A stretch of DNA of 64,000 bases. It comes from Pinibacter soli. Lineage in GTDB: Bacteria > Bacteroidota > Bacteroidia > Chitinophagales > Chitinophagaceae. Both the position numbers and the translations under genes were made by a program. The stretch lies in assembly GCF_029961145.1 (NCBI RefSeq), contig NZ_JASBRG010000007.1:2212189-2276188 (forward strand). Direction: 5' to 3'. Within the stretch, counting starts at the first letter, position 1. Every line of letters begins with the position of its first letter. The notes beneath the pieces were generated by a model, which saw only the letters and a list, made by a program, of their open reading frames with translations, was not told the origin of the DNA and searched no databases. Positions 26,901 through 35,831 of this stretch are shown in pieces.

Positions 26901-28449
26901 GATAGGTTAGTGATTTACCCCCGCCAGTGGGCAACAATCCAATTACCGACTTCAACTGAACGGCCCTGTTCAATATCGGCAACTGCCCCACACGAAAGTC
27001 GAGCTTCCGGAAAACGTCCTGCAAAAACTTTCTGAGCAGAGAGGACGTTTCGATTATCGGCTCATAAACTTCATTCTGAAATTGATTGACCAAGGGCCTG
27101 TAAAAAATGGGAGCAGCAGAAAGAACACCGGTATTAGTTTGATAGTGGGTATAATGGGAACTGCGTAAAATGATAGTGTTCGCGGAAGGTTCGAAATCGT
27201 CTTTAAAAATTGAAGTTCGTCGAAGGATTGAAATATCTATAACCAGATCAAAGGCACTTTTATCCAAGGTATTCAACGACTCTATTCTTTTGCCTTTGTG
27301 TAGTTTATGGTTTGCAAAATCCGGTGTTGAAAAAACAGTCAGCTCAAGGGACGGTATTTGAATTTGAGATTGAGCCAGCTCGTTTAATGTATTTAATAAT
27401 ATCTGAAGATCCTCAATCGCGGCCCGGGCACAAGGCAGATCTCTTTCTACAACCGCAATTTTTATTGATTCCTTTTGGCTGACCGATCCATAATTGGCCA
27501 TCAGATACCGCAACATTATAGTTTGTAACCTCGCAATACCAAAAGGAGCCAGCACAAGGGATGTTAAGGCATCTGATAGATAATTGCTATTGTTGTAATT
27601 ACTCTCTATCAACCGTATATAATCTTCCGTCGCTATCACACGAATAAATTCTGCGGCATCATTGTAAGCCGAATCCTCAGTAATATGGCTGATATTTCGA
27701 GACAACTGCCCGATCTCAAAATCTTTGAGGTCATCAATTAATTCCGTGTGGTATTGCCTACCGTCAACCTCAACGATATACGTTTTGTGGTGCTTGATTT
27801 GTACCTGACCATTATATCTGTTCGTCCTGTTTTTTGAAAAATCATAAGGAATCTCCAGACTGAAATCTACCCGGCCCTGGTTATTGTTTCTCGTAAACGT
27901 ATTACGAGCTCTTTGCTTTTCCAACAGCTGGGCCAGGCAAGCCTTTTCCTCAGGTATAAATTTTAGTAAGAAATTTCTTTCAAAATCGCTGTCAACATTA
28001 CTCAGATTAAGATATTCGCGTCTTGTTCGTGCTCTCGGTTCTACAATATGCAACGCATTAAATAGCGCCTCGCCGGTGTTCTTTTCAACCTCGCTGGAAA
28101 GAAATGGGAATGCAATTTTACCTCGTTCAGCGTTATCATGTCTTTGGGTAATTGATAGTTGTTCTGCAAAATACTCCTCCAAATGTACACTTGCCAATGT
28201 TGGCAATCCTCTTGTAATAATGTTAGCAGCAACAGCCAGTATAGACGGCAAGGATGCCGTTAATTCAAGGTTTACATTTGTCTGCACCTCGAATGTACTA
28301 AGGGATCTCAGTAGTCCATTCAGTTCTAACTGTTTCCCTTTTCCCTTGGCATAGGCATTTAGCGCATCTCTTACTGATTCTAGTATGTATCCACTCTGAT
28401 ATTGCATGATTACCGGGGTTCCAGGTTTGTTCAAAATAATCAATACCAA
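23905..28449 (-). CDS. Giant RecQ-like SF2 helicase with N-terminal nuclease-like region
   Basis: At 1514 residues it is more than twice the length of RecQ. Near residue 229 the segment KTYIVEVDGRQYHTE resembles the DUF559/Vsr-like endonuclease core. The helicase follows: motif I LLPTGGGKSLTYQ (about 505-517), motif II AVIDEVHCVSEWGHDFR (about 613, matching the RecQ DEAHCxSxWGHDFR pattern), motif III FGLTATAS, then an insertion of roughly 200 residues before VATKAFGMGIDKPNVR and SFVQEAGRAGRDG (motifs V/VI). About 600 C-terminal residues are unrecognised. It lies between hsdM (90 bp upstream) and the coiled-coil gene (9 bp downstream). It is inferred to unwind or process DNA in the defence array. 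No RQC zinc site or HRDC domain was recognised. Confidence 0.88.
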   Translation of the reverse strand: MVLIILNKPGTPVIMQYQSGYILESVRDALNAYAKGKGKQLELNGLLRSLSTFEVQTNVNLELTASLPSILAVAANIITRGLPTLASVHLEEYFAEQLSITQRHDNAERGKIAFPFLSSEVEKNTGEALFNALHIVEPRARTRREYLNLSNVDSDFERNFLLKFIPEEKACLAQLLEKQRARNTFTRNNNQGRVDFSLEIPYDFSKNRTNRYNGQVQIKHHKTYIVEVDGRQYHTELIDDLKDFEIGQLSRNISHITEDSAYNDAAEFIRVIATEDYIRLIESNYNNSNYLSDALTSLVLAPFGIARLQTIMLRYLMANYGSVSQKESIKIAVVERDLPCARAAIEDLQILLNTLNELAQSQIQIPSLELTVFSTPDFANHKLHKGKRIESLNTLDKSAFDLVIDISILRRTSIFKDDFEPSANTIILRSSHYTHYQTNTGVLSAAPIFYRPLVNQFQNEVYEPIIETSSLLRKFLQDVFRKLDFRVGQLPILNRAVQLKSVIGLLPTGGGKSLTYQLAAILQPGTTIVIDPIRSLMIDQYNGLRELNIDKCEFINSTLTTAERTFNQHELLAKGQLQFLFVSPERFVIDDFRKALDNARKDGHCFAYAVIDEVHCVSEWGHDFRTPYLNLGDNAQKFCLTYNGNSIPLFGLTATASFDVLADIERELNIKEDDGHAVVRFENSVRDEINYSIKEVPCSYEGLDNLNERVIRATIGGGKQDVIFELIGNKEAEFDIFNGAEAIDQAIKHSFRNYLPLANRQKFKEAAGNDSAAESLYASKLFEKLHLSVNPFKFEMKDATRLYQYGLIVFMPHRQGWLGIRNGQYSHGVFDNPEYVFTIPQDQYVKHYYQAETLGYFMGSGDDENASKIDEESFYHLEAFKNNEESVMVATKAFGMGIDKPNVRMTVHINIPQSIESFVQEAGRAGRDGKVSLSVILFNDDQLDLGTKANAPFHLDKDILMYFHKNSFKGQVKERVMIHELRSRITFPNTSSLQMLNDQLNELYGTDDIQFAVKAGSGNHRNRVFINTTSGISIGYVYLDNQNTGIYRDFNNDALCYDLVEWLKKSLPFAHIAGVDNLRNWLDQIVVNTQQQIGLERVMMDMKLGDEKILPIPFTNRYSSKRGRSIDFFNLNQDHFQKVLNTSAVQQLISTNSISGNTLSNLLKDAVSGGLDYLEFVESLKIQNESFAQRLTNLDDDLSLELQRAYFMPRSQEDTAKAIYRLISIGVIDSYTIDYQNKLYTVHFTKKSDDEYYNSLEKLVSRYSSKNVAKREIENLKREATADIKAGKATVISKCLEYLTDFIYGKIKQKRLQAIDDMVRLCQTSITKMDPLEQSTYIKDEIYYYFNAKYSRRGFVERAASGDLSASMPDDLDDEVPVLETINKYLNLVSNEETGEFISNIKHLRGSTMRMLRSYPDEPQFRILKSFALFILADTVRELINEATSELVKGLIDWKHNEDPELNVPAFIILFRKEVERHVLNYDVEKAFDGIEDQYYASYYATWIGTFNQKFLTQ

Positions 28450-28539
28450 ACATCACAATATGATAATATCATCGATTAACGAAAACGACCTCCTTGCTTC
28501 ATGTCTTTCTACCTCACTACAAATAAAATTAAACAACTT

Positions 28540-30162
28540 TTAAATGGGTGGCAATCCCAGCTCCTTAAGAAACTCATTATGCTTGCTGGCAGCCTCAGCT
28601 ATCTTCTTTTCAATTTCTACTAACTGCTCATTCACTTGTTGTAAGTCTATTACCTCTTCTGAAACGGCAGTACTGACATATCTCGAAATATTTAGATTAT
28701 ATCCGTGTTTCTCAATCTCATCCATCGTTACGCGACGGGAATAACGATCTTGCTCACTTCGATATTTATAGGTGTCAACAATTTTTTCGATATCATTTGG
28801 CTCGCCATCCTCGCCTTCGCGCAACCTGTTTTGGCGCTTGCCTTTTTCAAAGTATTCGCTGGCGTTTATAAATAACACGTCGTCAAACTTTTTACATTTC
28901 TTGAGCACAATAATGCAAACAGGGATACCTGTTGAGAAAAACAAGTTTGGCGGCAATCCTATCACCGTATCTATATTGCCATCCTTTAATAATTTGGTTC
29001 GGATCTTTTCTTCTGCCCCACCGCGAAACAAAACGCCATGGGGTAAAATGATGGCCATTGTTCCCTCTTTACTCAAGAAATGGAATCCATGCAATAAAAA
29101 CGCGAAATCTGCGGCAGATTTTGGTGCGAGCCCATAGCTCTTAAAACGAAAATCTTCTCCCAACGCTTCGGATGGTTCCCAACGGTAGCTAAAAGGTGGA
29201 TTGGCAACAACGGCATCATACTCCATCTTCCTTGCAGGATTCATTTCGTTGAGTATGTCCCAATCATTCAACAATGAATCGCCGTGATGAATTTCAAACT
29301 CGGTATCTTTTACACCATGCAACAACATATTCATGCGTGCAAGGTTGTATGTGGTAATGTTTTTCTCCTGACCGTATATTTTTCCGATGCCGTGTTGGCC
29401 AAGCTGCCTGCGCACATTTAATAGCAACGACCCTGAACCACAAGCAAAGTCTAATACTTTATCAATCTTTTTCTTTTTGCCGAGAGAAGGATCCTGACTA
29501 TCCAATGTTACTATCTCTGAAAGAATGGTTGAAATCTGCTGAGGCGTGTAAAACTCACCTGCCTTTTTGCCGGAACCGGCAGCAAATTGACCAATCAAAT
29601 ACTCGTAAGCATCGCCCAACACGTCACTACTTGTAGAAAACTTAGCAATGCCCTCTGCAATTTTTTGAATGATGGTACAAAGCCTTGCATTGCGATCCGT
29701 ATAATTCTTCCCCAGTTTTTCAGAATCAAGATTGATCTCAGAAAACAAGCCCTGAAAATTGCTTTCAAATGATTGATTTTCGATGTACTTAAAACCACCT
29801 TGCAGTATATGCAAAAGTTCGCGGTTTTGTGTACGGGCAAGCTCCGCAATATTGCTCCACAAATATTGAGGTTCGATAACATAATGCACTTTTCGGCGCA
29901 TTTGCTTTTCAAACTCTGGTACATCAGCTTTATTTGCGGTATACCATGTTGCTAATGGCGGCCGTCTATCATCTTTAACTGGCGCAGGATAGTCGGCTCC
30001 CAACTCCTTTCTAGCTGCGGCCTCATAATTATCGGATAAATAACGCAAAAACAGGAATGACAGCATGTAATCACGAAAGTCATCCGCATTCATAGCTCCG
30101 CGAAGATCATCTGCTATTGTCCATAATGTTCTACCTAATTGTTGTTGCTCTATTGCTGTCAT
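28540..30162 (-). CDS. hsdM: Type I restriction-modification methyltransferase subunit HsdM
   Basis: A 540-residue adenine-N6 DNA methyltransferase. The N-terminal helical domain (MTAIEQQQLGRTLWTIADDL, about 1-140) contacts HsdS. The SAM-binding motif VLDFACGSGSLLLNVR is at about 238-253 and the catalytic motif IV NPPF at about 320. FYTPQQISTILSEIV precedes the SAM site as usual. The gene overlaps the 3' end of the PrrC-like gene by 32 bp, so it is translated late in the array. Methylation by HsdM/HsdS would protect host DNA from the HsdR encoded at the array's head. Length and motif order match the type I (EcoR124-like) class. Confidence 0.96.
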   Translation of the reverse strand: MTAIEQQQLGRTLWTIADDLRGAMNADDFRDYMLSFLFLRYLSDNYEAAARKELGADYPAPVKDDRRPPLATWYTANKADVPEFEKQMRRKVHYVIEPQYLWSNIAELARTQNRELLHILQGGFKYIENQSFESNFQGLFSEINLDSEKLGKNYTDRNARLCTIIQKIAEGIAKFSTSSDVLGDAYEYLIGQFAAGSGKKAGEFYTPQQISTILSEIVTLDSQDPSLGKKKKIDKVLDFACGSGSLLLNVRRQLGQHGIGKIYGQEKNITTYNLARMNMLLHGVKDTEFEIHHGDSLLNDWDILNEMNPARKMEYDAVVANPPFSYRWEPSEALGEDFRFKSYGLAPKSAADFAFLLHGFHFLSKEGTMAIILPHGVLFRGGAEEKIRTKLLKDGNIDTVIGLPPNLFFSTGIPVCIIVLKKCKKFDDVLFINASEYFEKGKRQNRLREGEDGEPNDIEKIVDTYKYRSEQDRYSRRVTMDEIEKHGYNLNISRYVSTAVSEEVIDLQQVNEQLVEIEKKIAEAASKHNEFLKELGLPPI

Positions 30163-31252
30163 TGTTTGCTATGTTAGATGTGTCTTCAATAAGGAGTTCT
30201 GGTAAATAGAATTGATATTTATCCAGGAACGCCTGCAATATATCTTTAAAAAGTTTTTTGTTATCCTCTCCCATTTCGACCGGCTCATACACTGAATACT
30301 TACCATGACTAAGGAGGTTCAATGCGCGTGCATAAAGCACGTCATCTTCAACGCCATGAACACAAACTGCAAAATCATTAAAGCCAAAAAATGTTGCTGT
30401 TCTCTCTAATATGCTTCGAAGCATATTGAAATGATATGTGTTGATAGTACCAGATTCTGACACCCGCCTTAGCTCGCTTAATAAAGCAACGTGATGAAAG
30501 AAGGGAGTATCGGTTGTCGTTCTCAGATTGTAACCATCCGAACCATTTTTGTGCAGAAAATAGCAAATCGGTTTAGATTTCTTTAATTCATTAAACATGA
30601 CATTAAAGAAGAGAGAATGATGAGAAGAAATAACCGTCTTAATTTTATCTGTTCCTCTTTTCAACAACTGGGATAAATCGCTAGCTACAGCAATAGCATT
30701 ATTATCATCTAAAGATGAAATAGGGTCGTCAATATAAAAATACTTTACCCAATTATAAGCCTCCGCGCCCTCAATTGCAAGTTCACACACTGTAAGAAAA
30801 ACACACCACACAAAAATATTTTCTTCTCCGCGAGATATTTTGATGTTACTGTCATTGTCTTTTATAAATGAGATCGTCCATTTCTCATAGTCAATTTTAA
30901 AATTGAAATCAGCATATCGTTCCAGGTGAGTAAATATCTTTTCTTCTAATGCAAGTTCTTTAAAGCCATCAAAAAAGCTCGATTCAGAATTTATTTGAAG
31001 AACCCGTTCTGTATCTTTTTCCAAGTCGTTATCCCAATGAAAAAGATCTTCTGTGAAAGCATTAAAATATAAAGTATCTCTAAAACCCTCACCCCTCTTA
31101 CCCGTTTCTTGGAAAGCCATTGAAGTCCTTGTTTTTCCAGTGCCGTTATAAGCAAATAGGAGTACAAAGTTCTTCGTGTCTAGATCTCGACGAAACCTAT
31201 CAACAAGGCTCTGCAAGGTTTCAAACTTGGTTATAGGGGATTGATGGCTCAT
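30131..31252 (-). CDS. PrrC-like ATPase, candidate tRNA anticodon nuclease, within the hsd operon
   Basis: A 373-residue ABC-type ATPase: Walker A FAYNGTGKTRTSM (about 33-45), signature-like ISRGEEN (about 140), Walker B KYFYIDDPISSLDD (about 170-183), and switch SSHHSLFF. The C-terminus carries R279-x3-E283 (RSILERTATFF) and H316 (LLSHGKY). E. coli PrrC uses R320, E324 and H356 to cut tRNA-Lys; the spacings here (4 and 33) are nearly the same (4 and 32). PrrC genes lie inside type I hsd operons and are held silent by the Hsd complex. This gene overlaps hsdS by four bases (ATGA) and hsdM by 32 bp. The ATPase call is firm; the nuclease assignment is inference from motif spacing and position. 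Confidence 0.75.
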   Translation of the reverse strand: MSHQSPITKFETLQSLVDRFRRDLDTKNFVLLFAYNGTGKTRTSMAFQETGKRGEGFRDTLYFNAFTEDLFHWDNDLEKDTERVLQINSESSFFDGFKELALEEKIFTHLERYADFNFKIDYEKWTISFIKDNDSNIKISRGEENIFVWCVFLTVCELAIEGAEAYNWVKYFYIDDPISSLDDNNAIAVASDLSQLLKRGTDKIKTVISSHHSLFFNVMFNELKKSKPICYFLHKNGSDGYNLRTTTDTPFFHHVALLSELRRVSESGTINTYHFNMLRSILERTATFFGFNDFAVCVHGVEDDVLYARALNLLSHGKYSVYEPVEMGEDNKKLFKDILQAFLDKYQFYLPELLIEDTSNIANNDSNRATTIR

Positions 31253-32487
31253 TTATCATCTTCATTTTTAGAAGGAAACATTTGTTGTAGCAAACCTTCC
31301 TTATGAGTATTGAGTCTGTCTAGTTTTTGAGCCTCTTTTTCGATAAGATCGTCTAAAGACGAAAGGCAATCAGCTATTTTCTTTTGTTCAGATAGTTCAG
31401 GAAAGAGATTGCTTAATTTCAAAAAATCGCTGAAATGAACACGTCTTTTCTCCACCAAAGAACCTGTTGCAATATTGTCATAATGAGCAATCATTCCATG
31501 ACTTCTAAAATATTTTTCACAGAACCTAGAGTCAACGGAATTGTCACAATGAAAAATGTTATAATATTTTGAAAGTGCAACTTTATCATTGCCTCTGTGC
31601 CTAGCAATTGCCCCAAATCTCAAATTCATCGGATTATAGGCAAAGTCATTCGGATACACTAACTTGTAAGCATCATCTTCATTTTTTACTAAAAACGACC
31701 GCTCATATCGCTCCGTCTTGGGCGTTACCCCATCTTCAATGGTTAAGCTATAAAGCGGTACTTCTTTTAAAGGAAATTCAGATCGTTCAGCAATAAACTC
31801 ACCAAATTTTCTAAGTGTCCAAGCCCCACTACTTCTATATTCCTTAAACCGCAACTTAGGCACCGTTTCACTCTCCCCAGGAAATAACTGCTGCATCAAG
31901 CCTTTTTTATGTGACTTAAGAGCTTCTAGTTTTTGGTTTTGTGCAGTAATTAGTTCATCTAAAGAAGAAAGGCAGTCGGCGATTTTTTGTTGTTCTGGGC
32001 GGGGTGGCCTGGGTAACAATAACTCAGAAAATTGCTTATAGCTAACCATTTTGCCGTCTCTGATGCCTTCAATATTTTTATTTAAATCTTTAATAAAGAT
32101 TGATGTCTTGAAATAATATTTAAAAAAAAGATTTATTATTTCCTTTTTCTTTCGAAGAACTATATATGCAGGGCTGCATATGCCTTTATAGTTCGAATAT
32201 TCGATCCCACCCTGAAATGACCTAAGACTAATAATGAAATCATCAACATTTACAACTTTATAACTCTCTACACTTTTATCAGTTACTGAAACATTGTAAT
32301 TAATTTTATGCCTTGGAATCGCTCCATGTTCTTGAGTAATGGCCAATATAGGGAGGTCGGAATTGTGATCCTTGTCAGAAATCTGATCGAACATCACATC
32401 TCCATTCAGATAATCCCATTGACCGTCATGGTTAAACTCAGGAAACCGCAATACAGGCACCTTATTATTATTTATTTTTTTACTCAT
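31249..32487 (-). CDS. hsdS: Type I restriction specificity subunit HsdS
   Basis: A 412-residue subunit that reads the bipartite target sequence for both HsdM and HsdR. It has two target recognition domains, each ending in a long conserved helix. The repeats EQQKIADCLSSLDELITAQNQ (about 165-185) and EQKKIADCLSSLDDLIEKEA (about 375-395), followed by KKGLMQQLFP and KEGLLQQMFP, show the circular two-fold design. I chose ATG 32487 (MSKKINNNKVPVLRFPEF), which overlaps the hsdR 3' end by 8 bp; an upstream in-frame start at 32523 would extend it 12 residues. The stop overlaps the PrrC-like start. Confidence 0.95.
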   Translation of the reverse strand: MSKKINNNKVPVLRFPEFNHDGQWDYLNGDVMFDQISDKDHNSDLPILAITQEHGAIPRHKINYNVSVTDKSVESYKVVNVDDFIISLRSFQGGIEYSNYKGICSPAYIVLRKKKEIINLFFKYYFKTSIFIKDLNKNIEGIRDGKMVSYKQFSELLLPRPPRPEQQKIADCLSSLDELITAQNQKLEALKSHKKGLMQQLFPGESETVPKLRFKEYRSSGAWTLRKFGEFIAERSEFPLKEVPLYSLTIEDGVTPKTERYERSFLVKNEDDAYKLVYPNDFAYNPMNLRFGAIARHRGNDKVALSKYYNIFHCDNSVDSRFCEKYFRSHGMIAHYDNIATGSLVEKRRVHFSDFLKLSNLFPELSEQKKIADCLSSLDDLIEKEAQKLDRLNTHKEGLLQQMFPSKNEDDK

Positions 32488-35440
32488 ACGCTGACAATCC
32501 TGATATTTCACGCCCTTGGGCAAGTTTTTTTAATTGAGGTAACAAGTCTTCCATTAAAGCCAACTCTCTTTTGGTTCGGTCCTTCCAGCCAAGCTCTAAT
32601 GGTTCTAATAATGTATTTAGTTGCTCGCCATCAAATATCATCCGGTTCATAATGCCATCCACAAATCCCTTCAATGCTTTTGTTTGCAGGCCATGATTCC
32701 GGGCAATGGAGGCTAACTCCTTCGCTGTCTTTTCTTCTTTAAAGTTATCATAGCCGTCCCGTATTTCTTTTTCGGAAAGACCTTTTCCCACTTCCAAACT
32801 GTTAATGTATGCCACTATATCATCCCGTTCGTCTATCAGGTTAGCGCTTGAACTCAGGAGATTGACGAGTTGTTCTTTGGTCATTTTTTGCTTAGAAGGC
32901 TTGCTCTCCGTGTAACTGGCTATCAGTTTCATTATGTAGTCATAATCTACTACAGCAGAAGCAAACAAAACAAATTCAAAATCCAGTTGCTGTACTTCTG
33001 TACTGGCATCGTCCCCTTCTTTTGTTTGTTTTTCCTTTAAGCGTTTTGCCGTTTCCAAATACGCTCCTTTAAACGACCGCAGTTCTTCTTCCGGCAGCAA
33101 TGTTTCTATTACACTTTTATTGTCAACACTTAGATCTGTGTATTGATCAAGTTGCGTCTTCAGCCTTTGCACTTCTTTAAAGTGGTTGATAAATTCTGCA
33201 CGGGCGTTGTCTCCCTTGAGGTTATTTACTTCTTCGGGCGTACACTCAAGACCGTTGGTTTGCATGAACGTGTTTAAGTCTGAAACTGCTTTTTCATATT
33301 TCCCTATCACAACAGGTGCCGGATCAACTAACCATATTTCTTTCGCTTTGACAGTATCTTGTCCGGAGAACAAAGCGATAGCTTCGTCGACAGCAGTCTG
33401 CTGTTTGCGAAAATCAAGAATGTTACCATAAGGCTTGCTATCATTCAAAATACGATTGGTACGGGAGAATGCCTGTATCAAGCCATGATATTTAAGATTC
33501 TTATCTACATACAATGTATTAAGATATTTTGAATCGAAGCCTGTGAGCAACATATCCACTACGATCACAATGTCTATTTTGTGCTTATGAGGATAATCTG
33601 CATTAGTATATTTTTGATCCTTGATCCGTTGCTGTACATCCTGGTAATACAGGTCAAATTCATTTATACTGTGATTGGTTCCGTATTGATCATTATAATC
33701 TCCGATGATAGATCTTAATGCTATTTTCTTTTCATCAGGCGCCACCTGGTTGTCGGCTTTTTCTTGTGGTAAGTCTTCCTGAATTTGCTGCACATCTTTG
33801 TTTCCCTCTGCCGGAGGTGAGAAAACGCAGGCAATATTCAAAGACCGATAGCTTTCGTCCTCATCTTTCATTTTCTGCTGTGCTTCTTTGAACAGCCTCC
33901 TATATTCTATTGCCTCATTAATGGATGCTGTCGCCAGCAGCGCATTGAACCGCCGGGAGCTGGTGGCCGCATCGTGCTTATCCAGCACCGCATCCACAAC
34001 CGCCAATCTGTGAATGGCCGTTCCTGTATTTATCTTTTCTTCAGATTTATAGTAGTCAACGTGAAAGCGCAATACATTCCGGTCTTCAATCGCATGCGTT
34101 ATCGTGTAAGTATGTAATTGTTTTTGGAAAATGTCATTTGTGGTCACGTAGGAACCTACCGTTCCATCTATTTGTTTATAGTTTGCATTGGCCTCAAAAA
34201 TTGGCGTTCCTGTAAATCCAAATAGCTGAGCATTTGGAAAAAACTCTTTAATAGCTTTATGATTATCACCAAATTGCGAACGGTGACATTCATCAAAAAT
34301 AAAAACCAATCTTTTCTTGCTTAATGGCTGCAGCCGTTCTTTATAATTTTTGCGATGGGTTGGGTCGAGCGCTAAACCAAGTTTTTGAATGGTTGTTACA
34401 ATCACTTTGTCGGCATAATCTTCCGACAACATTCGCCGAACAAGTGTTTCCGTATTTGTATTTTCTTCAACACAACCCTCCTGAAACTTGTTGAACTCCT
34501 CGCGTGTTTGCCTGTCCAGATCTTTACGGTCTACAACGAACAAACATTTCTCAATATCAGGATTGTCTTTTAACAGCGTAGATGCTTTAAACGAAGTGAG
34601 CGTTTTACCGCTTCCTGTCGTATGCCATATATAACCATTGCCCCTGTTTTGATGGATGCAGTCAACGATTGCTTTAACTGCATATATCTGGTAAGGGCGC
34701 ATCACCATCAGTTTTTGTTCACTTTCAACCAGCACCATATAGCGGCTGATCATCTCACCCAGTGTGCACTTCTTAAGAAAGTCGTCTGCAAAATCATAGA
34801 GATTCGCTATTTTTTTATTGTCTTCACTCGCCCACTGATATACGGGCAAGAACTGCTCATCGGCATTGAAACTAAAGTGTTGATTTTTGTTATTGGCGAA
34901 ATAGAATGTACTGGAGCGGTTACTAACTATGAAAAGTTGAATAAAACAAAGCAGCGAATTACTGTAGCCATTTCCCGCATCATTTTTATAATCTATGATC
35001 TGCTGCATGGCCCGGCGCGGGCTAATATCCAGCGTTTTCAATTCTATTTGCACTACCGGGAGTCCGTTAATAAGCAATATCACATCGTAACGGTGGCTGC
35101 TATTCTCAGTATTGATGCGCAACTGGTTTATTACCTCAAATTCATTTTTGCACCAGTCTTTGATATTAACAAGGGTGTATTGCAGTGGAGTACCGTCCTC
35201 CCGTTGGAAAGTATTTCTTTGACGCAAAATTTTGGAGGCTGCAAAAACATCTGGATTAACAACCTCATCATGAAGACGAGCAAACTCCGCATCGCTTAAG
35301 TTAACCCGGTTTAATGCTTGGAACTTTTCCCGAAAGTTTTCTTTCAGGCTCTTACGATCCCGTATATCCGCACGATAGGTATATTTAAGATCGGTTAACT
35401 TTCCGATAAAGCCGTATTCTATTTGGGGTTCATTAACCAT
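32480..35440 (-). CDS. hsdR: Type I restriction endonuclease subunit HsdR
   Basis: A 986-residue motor and nuclease subunit. The N-terminal PD-(D/E)XK nuclease has LPVVQIELKTLDISPRRAMQ at about 128-147 (E and K of ELK catalytic). The SF2 translocase follows: Walker A WHTTGSGKTLTSFK at about 270-283, DEAD-box variant FIFDECHRSQFGDNH at about 383, and LFGFTGTPI. Helicase domain 2 includes DMLLTGFDSKYLNTLYVDK and LIQAFSRTNRI. The C-terminal helical region docks on HsdM/HsdS. It is the first gene of the nine-gene minus-strand array and has its own promoter box about 116 bp upstream. Full length, no disruption seen. Confidence 0.96.
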   Translation of the reverse strand: MVNEPQIEYGFIGKLTDLKYTYRADIRDRKSLKENFREKFQALNRVNLSDAEFARLHDEVVNPDVFAASKILRQRNTFQREDGTPLQYTLVNIKDWCKNEFEVINQLRINTENSSHRYDVILLINGLPVVQIELKTLDISPRRAMQQIIDYKNDAGNGYSNSLLCFIQLFIVSNRSSTFYFANNKNQHFSFNADEQFLPVYQWASEDNKKIANLYDFADDFLKKCTLGEMISRYMVLVESEQKLMVMRPYQIYAVKAIVDCIHQNRGNGYIWHTTGSGKTLTSFKASTLLKDNPDIEKCLFVVDRKDLDRQTREEFNKFQEGCVEENTNTETLVRRMLSEDYADKVIVTTIQKLGLALDPTHRKNYKERLQPLSKKRLVFIFDECHRSQFGDNHKAIKEFFPNAQLFGFTGTPIFEANANYKQIDGTVGSYVTTNDIFQKQLHTYTITHAIEDRNVLRFHVDYYKSEEKINTGTAIHRLAVVDAVLDKHDAATSSRRFNALLATASINEAIEYRRLFKEAQQKMKDEDESYRSLNIACVFSPPAEGNKDVQQIQEDLPQEKADNQVAPDEKKIALRSIIGDYNDQYGTNHSINEFDLYYQDVQQRIKDQKYTNADYPHKHKIDIVIVVDMLLTGFDSKYLNTLYVDKNLKYHGLIQAFSRTNRILNDSKPYGNILDFRKQQTAVDEAIALFSGQDTVKAKEIWLVDPAPVVIGKYEKAVSDLNTFMQTNGLECTPEEVNNLKGDNARAEFINHFKEVQRLKTQLDQYTDLSVDNKSVIETLLPEEELRSFKGAYLETAKRLKEKQTKEGDDASTEVQQLDFEFVLFASAVVDYDYIMKLIASYTESKPSKQKMTKEQLVNLLSSSANLIDERDDIVAYINSLEVGKGLSEKEIRDGYDNFKEEKTAKELASIARNHGLQTKALKGFVDGIMNRMIFDGEQLNTLLEPLELGWKDRTKRELALMEDLLPQLKKLAQGREISGLSAYE

Positions 35441-35555
35441 TGAAAATTGCCGGTTAGTATTTTTTAAAAGTTAATGTGAGGACAACGGTTTTGGGTCATC
35501 CTATGTTAGGGCAAGCATTCTGCAATAAAAGTTTATTACAAAACACCGGTAAAGA

Positions 35556-35563
35556 CAAATATA
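35556..35563 (-). promoter_or_regulatory. Promoter -7 box (TATATTTG) for the hsdR-led defence array
   Basis: On the minus strand TATATTTG matches TAnnTTTG. An upstream ATTG lies about 22 bases away, close to the -33 position. The leader to the hsdR ATG would be about 110 nt. The rest of the 390-bp gap 35441-35831 holds no gene and separates divergent genes. Confidence 0.55.
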
Positions 35564-35831
35564 GTTGAATATACGTTGATATTTACAATCTTAGAACTCC
35601 TATTAAACTAGAAATACACTTTATTGCCCGCGACTTTAAATGCCTTAGTTAGACAAAACTTTCCAGCAACTGTTTTCGGTAGGAGTTTGGTATACCCTTG
35701 CTATAAACGTACTAAAAACTAAACACACGAAAATTTGTATTTTCGATGCCATTTTTATAAAAAACAGTTTAAAATTCTGCAGTAGAAAACAAGTTCTTCC
35801 ATAAATTTTAGCTGCAACAATATCATAGTTC

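Noticed and set aside
19021-28449. Assigning the McrBC block to the CoCoNuT class
   Set aside because: The McrB and McrC here lack long coiled coils and the McrB ATPase starts near residue 14. Only a separate 212-residue coiled-coil protein is present, so the label is not supported.
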